In this document: positions 22,655 to 34,616 of the stretch, piece after piece
Numbering within the stretch: the first letter of the stretch is position 1
Layout of the letters: each line of letters starts with the position of its first letter
From: Astropecten irregularis
Taxonomy: Eukaryota > Echinodermata > Asteroidea > Paxillosida > Astropectinidae
DNA: 64,000 bases
Direction: 5' to 3'
NCBI GenBank assembly: GCA_963971285.1
Contig: OZ020257.1
Location: forward strand, 11,918,602-11,982,601
Translations under genes and position numbers: made by a program
Notes under the pieces: model-generated
The model's database searches: none
What the model saw: the letters and a program-made list of their open reading frames with translations, nothing else
Told to the model about the DNA's origin: nothing

Positions 22655-22775
22655 CCTTCGATAAAGATCCTCCTAGGATCGAAATGTCAGGCCCTCCTAA
22701 ACTCAACCATTTGATATAATTTCACGTCATTATGTTGGCAGATGAGCAGTTTGCACCAGTTTATTACTATATAGA
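22655..22775. repeat. Family 1 copy, partial
   Basis: Carries CTTCGATAAAGATCCTCC, GATCGAAATGTCAGGCCCTC and GATGAGCAGTTTGCACCAG, as in the copy at 1-180. Confidence 0.65.
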
Positions 22776-22917
22776 CCCTACAGAAAAACATACATTATGC
22801 CAAACCTACATGTAGATACTAGAGTGCATTGATTCATGAGTGATTTTGCCCTCAAAGTTCCCAGACCAATCTGCAGCATACATGTAACAGTACTGCACCA
22901 TGTAACAAGGATGTGAG

Positions 22918-23075
22918 TGGCCACACAAAAAAAAAATCAGAATTTTGAATTTTGCTCTGTATACTTACATATACAGAGCAGGTGTACAAAAAAGCTGAAA
23001 TTATGAGTTAAAATCTGTTCACAACAACAAAAATCAGAATTTAGATTTAATCAGAATTCAGATTTGAAATATGGT
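22918..23075 (+). repeat. Family 2 copy
   Basis: Carries GTGGCCACACAAAA, GAGCAGGTGTACAAAAAAGC and CAGAATTCAGATTTGAAAT. It follows a family 1 copy, as at the window start. Confidence 0.6.
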
Positions 23076-23094
23076 GTCTCACATCCCTGCAAGT

Positions 23095-23754
23095 CAGGGT
23101 TGTTTGATTTGAATCACTCGATTTAAATCATTGATTTAAATCATAATTTAAATCAATGGAAATTTTTTTTTTTAAATCGCTCAAATTTCTTGATTTTTCT
23201 TTACGAAAAACAGAATATTTTACTGAAAGAAGACTTGCATTAACTTTTAGATTAATTTTTCCACTATAACTGGGTGTCTTAAAACAGTTTATTTTGTGTT
23301 TTTACAATTAGTTTTTCTGTACAAAATGCGCATGCACGTAATACATATAACTCACAGAATTAACTTTGAACCATTATTAGCTCTAATACACATGTACTGA
23401 GCCATGAATCATCTTTGAACGTGATCTAAACATCCCATTATCAAGGAAGCAGTAGAGTATTGTATCCCTGTAGTGACAGTCAGTAACATTTTCTGTTTTT
23501 TGTTGCTTTGGATTTTTTTGCTACATTTTAATTACCACAATGCCCAAGCGACAAGAAGATGCAATTTGGCAGCATTTATGGGTTTTTTGGGGGGTTTTAG
23601 AAGCAAAATGTTATGATAGTAAGATGTTAATACGTAAAAACAATGAAGAATTTAATTTAAATAAAAAAAATCGATTTAAATAACAAAAATGTGATTTAAA
23701 TCAAATAAATCCTTTTTTTTCTCTTTTTTTTAATCATGATTTTTATCAACCCTA
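23095..23754. mobile_element. hAT-type non-autonomous element, 660 bp, with 8-bp target duplication
   Basis: The ends CAGGGTTG and CAACCCTA are inverted. An exact 8-bp direct repeat CTGCAAGT flanks the element (23087-23094 and 23755-23762). Subterminal GATTTAAATCA words occur in many copies on both sides. Eight-base duplications and CAGGG/TAGGG ends are hAT features. No transposase frame is present. Confidence 0.9.
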
Positions 23755-23762
23755 CTGCAAGT

Positions 23763-24439
23763 AAATTGTAATCTGCCAGCATGTACATGTGTGGTAATTC
23801 CAGCTTCAAATCTTTCGCAATCCGCTGAATAAAACACGTGCCTGACTGACAATAATGGACTCCATTCACCTGTTGCTTCACTGTCCAGTGGGCATCAGTG
23901 ACAGCAGACATACTGTACTCTATCCTCTGAAAGCAGACAGGAAGTAATCTAAAACCTCAATCAGACCAAGCACTTCCTGAATCGGCATTCAAACTGGATT
24001 TTTCTTTTTTTACACTTCAGCTGTCCGTGTGGGTTTGACAAATTCCGGTGGTTTGTTTGTTTTCCTTTTTGGTGGGGGAAAATTAACAACAGTTGAACCA
24101 TTTAATTACTTTCAGGAGGATCGGGATGAAAGGGTGAAATCGTTGCCGAAAATAGTGAACGTCGGAAGTGAATATCAATCAATGGATTAGGTCCTAATAC
24201 ATGTTCATACATGTACCAGAACAAAACCACCTAGTACTGAATTGATGTACACTGTAGTGAACCGTGACCAGTGGTTCTGTTCATGGGGTAAAACCGCAAA
24301 AAAGGTCTTCCTTTCTGATTTAAGGCTTTTCATGTGGGGAGGCAAAAATGTACACATATATATACATGTATGTGCACCGCGTACTGGGTTGAGAGGTGAT
24401 ACTTGCCCCTGTACATGTAGATGGTGGCCAAAGGATTCA
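23763..24439. other. Intron 5 sequence, nothing recognised
   Basis: Contains ACATGTACATG-type words and T-rich stretches only. Confidence 0.4.
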
Positions 24440-24677
24440 GGGGCCAATTTCATAGAGCTGCTTTAGCACCAACATTTGCATTTGAGCACCAAAAGCCCTG
24501 GTAAAGAAAATCAGCATGCCAGCCATAACTCATTGTGAATGTTAGGCTCAGCAAACAATGGCTGAATACAAATCAAAAGCAGTAAACATCACATGAAATT
24601 TGGTTGGTAATCCTGTTTGATCAAGGAAGACTTTTAATGCTTGCGCAAATTTGGTGCTTTTAAATGAAATTGGTGCC
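24440..24677. repeat. Family 8 fold-back (GGGGCCAATTTCAT)
   Basis: The left end GGGGCCAATTTCATAGAGCT and the right end AAATGAAATTGGTGCC are inverted. The interior has TTTAGCACCAACATTTGC and GCAAATTTGGTGCTTTTAAA as arms. Confidence 0.7.
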
Positions 24678-24848
24678 TGATCATAACATCAGGTGAAAAA
24701 TCTCCGAGACTCATCCACCTTTCTTCCCATAAAACCTACAGTGTATTATCAAACTTTATGGAGCATACTGTGGTTTGCAGCATGGAGCCCAATTCAAAGT
24801 GACCTCCTTACAATGACCTACATGTACATGTAGCTGAGGTAGGTCATA

Positions 24849-24884
24849 CCTTCCCCCCCCCCCCCCCTCTCCCCGCCCCCAAGA
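24849..24884. repeat. C-rich low-complexity run
   Basis: A run of about sixteen C followed by CTCTCCCCGCCCCC. Confidence 0.8.
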
Positions 24885-25322
24885 AGAAAAGGTCCAGGAA
24901 TTAGAGAGATAGTGGTTCCATCAAGCCGGATCAGGATTTAGGCCAATAAACCAATTACGGCTTACACAAACTTCCCTCCCGTGGGAATATTCAGGGTGGA
25001 CAGTGTCCTGTCCGACATCCATCACAAGATTCTTATCCCACTCCTGACACCAGTTTTCTATTTTTGGACAATGACATCATGGTTTGTGGACAAGGTTAAT
25101 ATATCAGAACAACCGGTGAAGCAGTACTGGGTCTAAATGCCTGTGAACTCGGCATCTTTCACTGGCTTAATCAACTTAATACAATGTAGGTTTCGTGATA
25201 CAGACACCAGTTCCTGGCTGACCAGTTTGTCAATTTGCGCTAACACCCCTTACATATGCTTCCCAGAGAGGGCAAGACCCTTGTTTTCATTACGGGATAA
25301 CGTAAACTTGTTCAGGACTTAC

Positions 25323-25371
25323 CACATGTCCGTTGCTAAGGTGAGAGGTTCATAGCTCACAACTTCTGGAG
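25323..25371 (-). CDS. DAPK: DAPK-family kinase, coding exon 5 (49 nt, APE motif)
   Basis: This 49-nt exon encodes APEVVSYEPLTLATDM and the first two bases of W199. It carries the APE motif that anchors the C-lobe and the D of helix F (TDMW). The acceptor is ttccag|CT and the donor TG|gtaagt. Intron 4 upstream is only about 560 bp, by far the shortest in the gene, while intron 5 downstream is about 14 kb. Confidence 0.93.
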
Positions 25372-25933
25372 CTGGAAGACAAGACAACATTGAAAAGTTT
25401 TCAACGAGAAGATACAGATGGTTAATAGACAGAGTAATCATTGTGCATGACCCAGTTGAAAATACAGTCATTCTCCCTAGTTTGATGTTTGCATTGTGCC
25501 ATTAAATAATACAGTGTAGGAATTGGTATTTTTGGTATACACATGTACACAATGTATGGCCTTTGTTAGTCTGTGAAAACCATAACTACACTGAATAATG
25601 TATTAAAAATAAAGATTTTGAGGGATTCATATGGGTTTGTTGCAGGACATTGTCAGGTCAGAGTCATCATGTTTGTTTGTTTGTTTGTCTTTTTGCTTTG
25701 GGGGAGAGGGAAGAGGAATGGTAGCAGAGTTGTATTTAAACAAAGAGAGTTGGGAGAATTGCTGCTTGTGTGCATTGCATGGGCATGGAATACTATCGGC
25801 CATGGCGCCAACTATCTACATGCACAGAATCATATCCGCCATCTTGTTTCCAACTTAAGCGACCATTCACAACTCTAGATGTGGTTAGTAATAAGATGAA
25901 TATAATAAAATGAACCATCCCAGCCAACCCTAC

Positions 25934-26057
25934 CGACAAATTCTGGTGTTCCGATCATCTCCCGGATGTCCTTTCCCTTGGTCAGCTTTCTGGACAGGCC
26001 AAAGTCAATCAGCTTGACCTCGTGGCTGTTCATGTTCAGAAGCATGATGTTCTCTGG
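25934..26057 (-). CDS. DAPK: DAPK-family kinase, coding exon 4 (activation segment)
   Basis: This exon encodes residues 142-182: PENIMLLN of the catalytic loop, KLIDFGLSRKL with the magnesium-binding D159, and MIGTPEFV, the P+1 side of the activation segment. The stretch between the catalytic loop and DFG is two residues shorter than in human DAPK1. The acceptor is cctgcag|CCA and the donor GTCG|gtaggg. The final G joins CT of exon 5 to make A183 of the APE motif. Confidence 0.95.
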
Positions 26058-26222
26058 CTGCAGGAAGGAAAGATGCGAAAGCAGCACTAGGATCAACAGG
26101 TCTGGTGTGACAAAATCCCACGGGCAAATACACAAATGAAGTCGCTTTTTTAAAATCCCACCCATTCTTTCATATTTACACCTCCCCACAGTCACTCTGC
26201 AAAGCACTGCATCAACACACAA

Positions 26223-26528
26223 GGGGCCAATTTCGTGGAATCCGTAATCATAAGCAAAATTTCTTCGCTAATACGATAGCAGCTTTTTTTTGTACTTACA
26301 GTTAGCGTATTACACAGGAGAGTTTTCTTTCTCATTAAGCTAAGCAGGGACTTTTTGCAGAATGCACATTAGAACAACACAAAAGCAGAATAAAATCAAG
26401 GTTAGCAAATTCTTTGCTAATCAAAAGTTTTGCTTACATGTAAGGATTTCATGAAATATATTTCATGCACAGCAGTGCCCATTTTAAGCACAAAAATAGG
26501 CCGTAACGGATTCCATGAAATTGGGCCC
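26223..26528. repeat. Fold-back, GGGGCCAATTTCGTGGAATCC ends
   Basis: The left end GGGGCCAATTTCGTGGAATC and the right end GATTCCATGAAATTGGGCCC are inverted. The interior holds a second inverted step (AAGGATTTCATGAAATA). Same family as 11412-11704. It lies just upstream of kinase exon 4, in intron 3. Confidence 0.75.
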
Positions 26529-26575
26529 TGGATGGTTACACATTTTTCAATATATATTCTTCCAACCTTTTATGC

Positions 26576-26705
26576 AATAGCGTTCCGCACTAATGACGTC
26601 ACACCACGAGCAACTTGCACACATACTTCCACTCACCACACGTTTGCATGCCAACGTTGCAATGTTTGTCTGAGGTTCGGTGCTTTTTTTAGCGCAGCGC
26701 TATTA
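26576..26705. repeat. Family 9 MITE, diverged (AATAGCGTTCCGC)
   Basis: The ends AATAGCGTTCCGCACTAATG and AGCGCAGCGCTATT are inverted. The interior has TGACGTCA and GTTTGTCTGAGG, as at 28057. Confidence 0.55.
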
Positions 26706-26764
26706 TAACATCAGTGGTAAACTGTGGTCCAACTATAGATTCAAACCGATTAAATTTAAAAGGT

Positions 26765-26885
26765 GTCTGGCTCTCTGCATACACTCAAAAGCCTTGAGCA
26801 GTGGGTTCGAATCCCTCCCAAACCACTTGTGATCAGTTTTTCACAGGCATGTTTTGGGGAAAAGCACAAAGCATGTAGAGCTTTA
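26765..26885 (+). mobile_element. Probable tRNA-derived SINE fragment
   Basis: Carries GAGCAGTGGGTTCGAATCCC, a tRNA B-box context, followed by TTCACAGGCATGTTTTGGG. No full cloverleaf could be drawn. Confidence 0.45.
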
Positions 26886-28056
26886 ACGAAGCAGGAAACA
26901 AGGCTTTAGGGCACAGGGGTAACTGGATGTGTGTAGTGGACACCATGAATGCTGTTTTGACCTATTTCATATTTCTGCAATTTATATTGATGAAAACAAC
27001 AAATTAAACAAAACGGGGGGAAAACTGTGTTTCAGAAACATCCTATCAGACATCAATGCATGTTCAATGTCATTTGGAACAGAGTGAAGACAACAAAGTG
27101 GTGTAATCTTGCAAATCTTGTCTTAAGATCAAGTATCATGCCGATCATCACCTTGTAAAATTGTAAATCCTTCACAGGTTCAATTAGTAAATATAAGGCA
27201 ATCCAGATGAATCAGTTTTATTTGTTTCTTGTTCTCTTTTCATGGGATCGTTTGACAGAACGACAGGGTTAAACATGACATATTGCCAATCCCAAAACTC
27301 TGATTGCAGCACACAAATAACTCCCCCGATATTGCCATGGGAAAATGAAAAAAAAAGAAATATGGCCGTGGTTTCCCCTGACTGTCATTTACACACGCAC
27401 AAAAAGATATATCAAGGCTACATGTAGCTGATTGTGTATCTTTGTACATGCATGGCCGGGCTATACAATCACAGTGTTTAGTGCCAATTGGGTAATTCCA
27501 ATTCCATTTTTTTTCTATTTTTGGCTGCCATATAAAAGGTCTGTTGTGATTCTGTAATATTAAATTTCTCAGGGGAATTTTGCAGACTGTGTTTGTTTGT
27601 GCATTCCATTTTGTCATTCAAGTGAGGTACGGCATACTGTGCAAAGTGAATGCAACAATTACTTGGCACTATTTAGGTAGTGACTATATTTTGAGCATCA
27701 AACATCTACGTGTACCATGAGAATAACCTAGGGAGAAAAGAAATCGTCAAACAAAAGCAGGAATTTTGATCAGGGGCCGGGCAGCACAGACAAGGCCAAT
27801 GTACAATACAATGAACAAGTGCTATTCAATAACTGTATAGGCCTACTGGAGATTATGCTCTGTAATCTCCATTTACATGTACATGTATCATGTTTGGTTT
27901 TAGAGTCCGAGGCTTGAAATGTGGCTTTGTTTTTGTCAAGAGAAATCAGATTTGTTGTTGTTGTTGTTGTTGGTGTTTATTTTTAGGGGGAGGATGAAGT
28001 TGTTCAATGACATGATGGTGTCCTATGACACAATGTTTTTGAAGAATGCACACTTC
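26886..28056. other. Intron 3 sequence, nothing recognised
   Basis: No gene or clear element. A (TTG)n run lies near 27953-27976. Confidence 0.4.
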
Positions 28057-28250
28057 AATAGCACTCCGCACTTGTGCTTAAAATAGCACACCGGACCTCA
28101 GACAAACATTGCAACCATGGCAACGTGTGGTGGGTGGGTGTGTGTACATGCATGTGCATGCATGAGAAGTTTGTCTGACATCCGGGGATTTTGTACACGC
28201 GCGCGCTGGCCAAATCACTTGTGTGACGTCATTAGTGCGGAGTGCTTTGG
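28057..28250. repeat. Family 9 MITE copy
   Basis: The ends AATAGCACTCCGCACTTGTG and TTAGTGCGGAGTGCTTTGG are inverted. GTTTGTCTGA occurs in both orientations inside and TGACGTCA lies near the right end. Confidence 0.65.
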
Positions 28251-28308
28251 GGCGATGTATTTGGAAAATTATGGATTTGAAGCCCTTTATGGCTGGCTTG
28301 TCCATCCA

Positions 28309-28443
28309 GGGGTCGATTTCACGAAGCCCTACAATGGATCGTAACTTGAGTTACAAAGGATAACACATCATATCCTACTGTACAATTCATCATAAGACCT
28401 ATGATTGATAGTAAGTTAGGATGAGTTTGGTGAAATCGATCCC
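28309..28443 (+). repeat. Family 7 fold-back
   Basis: The left end GGGGTCGATTTCACGAAGCC and the right end TTGGTGAAATCGATCCC are inverted. The arms carry GGATCGTAACTTGAGTTAC and GATAGTAAGTTAGGATGAG. Confidence 0.75.
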
Positions 28444-29430
28444 TGGACCCTTCTTCGCAACGTGACGCATTAAACCGGGTCAATCCTTAATTGAATCCAG
28501 CATCACTCATGATCAGTGGTTCTCCTTGAGATGGGCTAGCTTGCCCGCAGTCCAAAACTTGCCATGGTGGTCAGTTGCCAATGAGAGATTTAAATAAGCA
28601 CTTCCTCATTACATGCCTCACTATCATACAAAATCTCACACAGGGATGACTGTGTTTAAGAGAGCCCACGGGTTTAATGCCAGTCATCAGCGTGTACATC
28701 AAGCCAGAAGTCATCAAGGCATGGGATGTTTTACATGTATCTACTGAGCAAAACGTCCGGGTGACCATTGACCGAGGAGTGACCATGGATCCTTCAAGGA
28801 AGATAGTGACCAGTGCTGGCATGTGCTGGATACGTGTCAACCATAGAGTAATATCAAAATTACTAGAGCGCTAGCTCTGCATTCTCCGTGCGTAGATGCT
28901 TTGAAGCCATCCTGGGCGCAGTCATTTTGAATTTGTGTGCATGTCTGTGGAACAAGAAAACTTTGACTGGAATGCCTTTCGAAGAGTGTACTCTATATGC
29001 GACGCGCAAGTAAGTACGCGTGAACGCTGCTGCTGTACGTGACTCGACTGCTGATAAAATCTAATGTCATGGCAAAATTTAATTGCAGCGCGTGTACGCG
29101 GACTGTGCAAAATGAAACGCGCATTTACCGAAGGTGCGTCGGATTTGGGGCATATTGGGCTTCGATAACGTGCCTGCATAGAACACAAACGCAGTATGAC
29201 GTACAAAAGACGTACAAAATTGTGTTTTCCGTAGGTTTGTGCACAAACATGGATGCGCCCAGCAGGCATCACTGTGTACACAGAGCTACATGTAGTTTTC
29301 TAGTAATTTGAATATGGTGTCAAGTTGTCAACCTATCAGAACCTCAGGGCACTGGTAAAAATCTGCTGAAGTACACTTCATAACCTTTATCAGTCAGTCA
29401 GTCTTGCCCCAATTTAGCACGATCATGCTC
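28444..29430. other. Intron 3 sequence, nothing recognised
   Basis: No gene seen. The stretch 28980-29170 is richer in CpG than its surroundings but has no recognised coding content. Confidence 0.4.
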
Positions 29431-29602
29431 TAATAGGACTCCGAGCTTGAGCTATTTATAGAATACGCCCTTTGTTATCTACAGCTATAGTTACCCGGAT
29501 GTTCGGACAAACATCACAACATATACGTGTAAGCTAATGGGGCCACGTGCGACTTGTTTGTCTGAACTTCTGAATGTGACGTCATGAGCGCGGAGCCCTA
29601 TT
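29431..29602. mobile_element. Family 9 MITE
   Basis: The ends TAATAGGACTCCGAGCTTGA and TGAGCGCGGAGCCCTA are inverted. The interior shares CTACAGCTATAGTTACCCGG, GGGGCCACGTGCGACTTG and TGACGTCA with the inverted copy at 41189-41359. Confidence 0.75.
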
Positions 29603-31428
29603 GCAGAACATATGTATGTGTCATTGCTTTTATGACAGCAGATCATACTAAACTGTACACCAGAGATGCCTCCAGAATTTCATGACAAAACCTGAAAATT
29701 TTTTACCTGGCCCAGAAAAACCTTAAACTACCCTGACCCCCTTTCAAAAAATGTGTTTTCTGGATGTTTCAGACAAAATCAACCATATTTTCAAATTTCT
29801 GAGGAAAAAACCTGAATTCTGGCTAAAACCTGAAAAGCAGAAAAGCAGCGATCTCTGGTATACATAACGTGTATGTTCCTTCCGAAACTTGAAGTTATTT
29901 TTTTTCCTCAAGTTCTAAAAGGAACAAATCTAATCTGGAAATAACGGATGTGCTATAACAATTTAATGACAGGACATGACTTGTTAATACATGTACAAGA
30001 AATGGTGACAAAAACCAGTTACCTGAAAATTGATAACATGTGGATTTGTGTACAGTACTTCCTCCCTACCCCTCCTTAGCCCCAAGCTCATCTTTCACAG
30101 ACAAGTTTACGGAATCGGTCGGGTCGATCATGATGATCAGTTCAACGTACAGGTTGAAACATCATGATAAAGGTATCCATCTTATTATAACTTGGTGGAC
30201 TGACCTGTAATAGAATCTATAGGCCTTATTCATGGTGCATTCATCCCCATTCGAAGCAGTACAATCAAACCGAGGCTTGGATTTGAAAGTCTGGTACCCG
30301 TTTTCTTTTTAGAATTGGTGTTATCTTTTCCAACGGGTATACACAAGGAAGGTGACAAAAATGGATGTGCCGTGAATAAGGCAATGGTACAATTTTGCTG
30401 AGAAAGCTATTCCATGTTATGTGCAGTACATGTTGTACATGTACATGTTCCTCCATGGTACAATAACTTTCATTTTATATGCTAGTCACATTTCTGTTAA
30501 ATTGTATGTTTATTCTTTATGTTAGTTGTTGCTTAGCTGCATACATGGTATCCATTGTTTAATAACTGACCCACACCCAAAATGCTTTTAATGGATCAAC
30601 CCAGCATATGCACATTCTTTGTTCTCAAATTGAATATATTACAAAAGCACATTGCTGGCACCGGCGTCGTTCTAGTACAGAACTGAAAACCTGCATGACG
30701 TCCATGCGATTTCATTGTACTGTTGTACAGTCACCACAGAGGTGCCACATTCACGCCCCACAAAGCGGGGGCCGCTCATTCACGAAGTCCCTTCATTTCA
30801 TTCCACAGTCACTTCACCCATTTTTGTCCAACCATTGTGTACTTTCAATTGCCATGTTTGCATGTATAAATAAATGTATACTAATGGGCGTCACAGAAGT
30901 GTTGCTGTTGTTGATGTTGTTGTTATTTTTTTTGTTCCCGATTGCGGTCTGTTCCTGTGGCCTGTCTGTTTTGCCCAGGCATATTGATTTTTCTTGGATG
31001 GGCTGATTTTCCCAGTCAGCTGTCAGCTGGGAGGATGTTGCAAAAAAATGAAAATAGGTATTAAATGCGCAGCAAAAAATTACCCAGCTCACGGACATAA
31101 TAAATAAATATGTATAGTTTGTATGGGATTATTCTGGGGCACAATGTGAGTGTTCCCCATGTGTATAAATCTAAGTTCCTTAGTGGTCGATACACGGAAT
31201 AATAATACAAATACCACGGTTTATAAAGAGTGTTTGCTTAAGGATACAATATGCATGTAGATGGAAAGATCTAGAACAACAACAAATCTAGTTCAATAGC
31301 AGTAACAGTTTGTGTATTTTTAGTCTATTCTTCAGGTTGTTGAGGGGACAGATGTCAAGGTTGGAACCTGGTTGAGAATCAAAGTATCAAGGACCAATTA
31401 TTGATTTTCAAAAGACAGATCTGGGCAT
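29603..31428. other. Intron 3 sequence, nothing recognised
   Basis: No gene found. The open frames here are short and show no recognisable family. Confidence 0.4.
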
Positions 31429-31576
31429 GGGGTTGATTTCATGAAGCCATACAATTTGTCACTCGAGTTACAAAGGATATAACCCATTGTATCCTACGCT
31501 GTAGGGCTGCAATGCATCATAAGTCCTACGATTGATAGTACATCTATGTTATGGCGATTTTGGTGAAATCGACCCC
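31429..31576 (+). repeat. Family 7 fold-back
   Basis: The ends GGGGTTGATTTCATGAAGCC and TTGGTGAAATCGACCCC are inverted. ACTCGAGTTACAAAGGATAT and GATTGATAGTACATC lie inside. Confidence 0.75.
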
Positions 31577-32287
31577 AGAAATGATCTCAAAATGCTAAAT
31601 CAATCTTAAAGGGATTGCATACGTTTGATAATTTGAGCCTACTGTTTGTTTAAAACAAATAGAATTGAATATATATACCATAAAACTAACCTGTGAAAGT
31701 TTCAATTCAAAAGGTGGTAGCGTTTTTGAGATTTTGGCGACAAACTAGAGCGGTTATTTCACGCCAGAGAACAGTTAGTCAATAGCTGAGAAGCGTTACG
31801 GCCATAATGCTTCTCAGATTCATAATTTTTGGAGATAAAAAGTGACATATTTTTCCATAACCGCGGTACTTCGAATTGAACGTTTCTCAATATATGCATT
31901 ATACTATCCAAAGCAGCTGTACTTCTCACCAAGTAAGTTTTTATTGCCATACATTTTCAGAGTTATTACCAAACGTATGCAATGCCTTTAATACTTGCTC
32001 GGCCAGAGTGCAATGCCACAATGTAAGACACAACTTATCAAAGATGCGAATGGTGAAGCTTTGTGGCTGTGACAGTACTGACACCCTAGTCCCTTGCCAT
32101 TTTGCATCAAGTTTTTAATATCATCTCCTACAGAGAGACTCCCACCAATGCGCTGCATCCCGAAGGAAGTGATTTCTGTTCTTTAGAGGAGACGGCTACG
32201 AGGGGAGGCAGAGTGCAGCAGCTGAGATGCCAGAAGGGAGGAGATCGAGTCTTTAAGAAGAAGCCCTAAGCTAGTCACACAATGTAC

Positions 32288-32426
32288 CTTGAGGTCTAGG
32301 TGGCAGATATGTCTGTCGTGCATGTGCTTCAGACCCTCCAGGATCTGCTTAATAAACTTGGCGGCTATCTCCTCGCTGACGTGGTCCTTCTCGGCCAAGT
32401 AGTGGAACAACTCTCCACCTGTCACC
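32288..32426 (-). CDS. DAPK: DAPK-family kinase, coding exon 3 (hinge to catalytic loop)
   Basis: This exon encodes the end of L95 and residues 96-141. It starts with VTGGELFHYL, the hinge and helix D, includes IKQILEGLKHMH of helix E, and ends at HLDLK with catalytic D139. DAPK1 has F where this protein has L138; DRAK kinases have L. The acceptor is ttcgcag|G and the donor AAG|gtacat. The junction to exon 4 falls exactly between K141 and P142 of the HLDLK-PEN motif. Confidence 0.95.
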
Positions 32427-32548
32427 CTGCGAAGAGCAAAACAAAAATTCCAGAATGACAGTTGTCAGTTGCTTGAATTTGAATAAATCTAAAACCACGG
32501 TCCTCATTTTTTTATTTGTGGGATTTTCCTTATGACTGTTGTGCCCAA

Positions 32549-32769
32549 GGGGCCAATTTCATGGACCTGCTAAGCACAAATATTTACTTAGCACAAAAAT
32601 GTCTTGCCCAATAAAACAAACCACCATTAAAAATGTCCATTTGATATTCATGGTCAGCGAACAACAGCCAAAGAACAATCACAAGTGAAACACAACACAT
32701 GGAAATTATTAACCAGAAATTTCATGGTTGGCAAACATTTGTGCTAAGCAGGACCATGAAATTGGCCCC
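32549..32769. repeat. Family 8 fold-back, 221 bp
   Basis: The ends GGGGCCAATTTCATGGACCT and GGACCATGAAATTGGCCCC are inverted. The arms repeat TGCTAAGCACAAATATTTAC and CAAACATTTGTGCTAAGCAG. It lies about 120 bp upstream of kinase exon 3, in intron 2. Confidence 0.85.
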
Positions 32770-33029
32770 TGGTACTCATGCATTGCATGCATACGGGAAA
32801 TTTGGACCCAACTTGACTCTCCAAAAATTTACCAAGCAAATAATGCACTGTTTAATTTATTCTGTAATAGGCCTAAAAGTTCAAGGATTTTTGCTTTTAT
32901 TTTCTATTAGAAAGTTCCATGTACAAATGATGGCCTTCGTGATAATAGCGGTTGCTGCATTTTATAATTCAGGTTCAGGGTTAATGAATGTATTTCATAA
33001 TTCATCAAATAACCACAAAGGAAACTGAC

Positions 33030-33115
33030 CGAATTTTAAGTTTTAACGAACAAAGATAATCGACTATTGGGGACACCATCAACATTGGGCTGGATAGCTC
33101 AGTTGGTTACAGCTC
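33030..33115 (+). mobile_element. tRNA-derived SINE head
   Basis: Carries GAACAAAGATAATCGACTAT, shared with the SINEs at 37453 and 47688, followed by GGATAGCTCAGTTGGTTACA, a clear tRNA A-box region. The B-box part is missing. Confidence 0.6.
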
Positions 33116-33167
33116 CGATATTTCATAATTCATTAGACCCAGATTGTCATTTTGATGAGCTAATGTT

Positions 33168-33542
33168 TAAAGGTAGTATCATACTTTGGCAGCACACCGA
33201 AACAGAAATCTCCACAGACTTATCTACATATATAACTTACAGGGTATAAATATGGCGATGGTAAAAACTTACTGTTAAAAAACGTTCTGCCTGAAATGCT
33301 GTATTTATTTAGAAAAGAGTAAAAACCAATGACAAAAATTATTTAGGATCTTTTAAAGATCAAATTAAAATAAAAGAGAAAAAACAATTAAGAAATACTT
33401 TTCTCAAAAAAGTGGGTAATGTACAGGTGTATGGGACTGAAATTTTCAAAAATTACTGTTACCGTACATGTATCTTCCTTGATATTTTTGGCCATAAATC
33501 TGCACTTCTTTGACAAAAATCATATGTATAATATTACCTTTA
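33168..33542 (+). mobile_element. Family 3 MITE, nearly complete
   Basis: It runs from AAAGGTAGTATCATACTTTG to TATGTATAATATTACCTTTA, which are inverted ends. GATCTTTTAAAGATC is the central symmetry. Confidence 0.8.
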
Positions 33543-33836
33543 ACTTGATTTGACTATGTATGTACATGTAGGTATGCATATGTATGTAGTATGACATGTA
33601 TACATGTACAGGTCTACTTTATTAAGCTGCAGTTTGGCAACCTTAAGGACAGTGTACTTTGCTTTTACGGTAATTTGAATTATATTAATGGGCATCTTGC
33701 ATGCCTAGGGCACTCTGACCACAAGATGTTTGATGAGCTCAGCCTCAAGTTGATTTGACAAGTGTTAGAGTACATGTACATGTAGTGGCTTAATTAAAGT
33801 TGAGTACTTGTAACAGCTTGTCATGCACATGTAGCT

Positions 33837-33933
33837 GGGGCCAATTTCACGGCACTGCTTAGCACACAAATTTGCTAAGCATGACATTTCCGTGCAATTT
33901 TTTTGTGCTTAGCAGCTCCATGAAATTGGCCCC
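33837..33933. repeat. Family 8 fold-back, short version
   Basis: The ends GGGGCCAATTTCACGGCACT and AGCTCCATGAAATTGGCCC are inverted. The arms TTGCTAAGCATGACATTT and TTTTTTGTGCTTAGCAGC are kept, and the middle of the 221-bp version is missing. Confidence 0.8.
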
Positions 33934-34072
33934 TGTACACATGGGAAGGTATAGTTTAGATTATAAATGGCCATGTTTATAGAGGTTGCTCTTCCTTAAA
34001 GATGAGGACCATTAATTCAAACTTGAATGAGAAAAGATTATCATAAATAAGAATTTAAATACAAGTGGGCCT

Positions 34073-34325
34073 AATAAACTCCTGCAAACTGCTCATCAGC
34101 CAAAATAATGACCTGAAATTTATAAAAATGCTTGAGGTTAGGAGGACCCGATGCATTTCAATCCTAGCAGGATCTTTATCTAAAGCTAAATGACAAGAGG
34201 ACAAGAACATGCAAGAAAAGATACACATAAATGGTGTAATTTACGTGTACATTACTTTGCATGTTCTTGTCCCCTTGTCATTTACTTGTAGCCTTCGATA
34301 AAGATCCTGCTAGGAATAACCAACT
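34073..34325. repeat. Family 1 copy
   Basis: The arms GACAAGAGGACAAGAACATG (34192) and CATGTTCTTGTCCCCTTGTC (34259) are inverted. They are bounded by TCCTAGCAGGATCTTTATC and GATAAAGATCCTGCTAGGA. Confidence 0.75.
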
Positions 34326-34616
34326 CCAAGCAATAAATGAGAATTCACAAACAAAAGGAAAATTTCATCCAAAATAGTCCTGAATCAGGTGTTGGAATGA
34401 AGCTTAATTGCTTTTAATGGGACATTTCCTTGCTGTGAGAGCAGAGACTGTGAAAGACCTGTATGGGTTCTGGAACAAGGAACGTCAGTAACTTAAATAA
34501 GGAACGTCAAGTCAGTAAAATCATTATTAAAGGAATGTGGCTTTTATCAACTGCATTCAAAGGTCTGGAAAAGCACAATTCCTCAGTAAGATACATGTAT
34601 GGTGTACAATATTACT

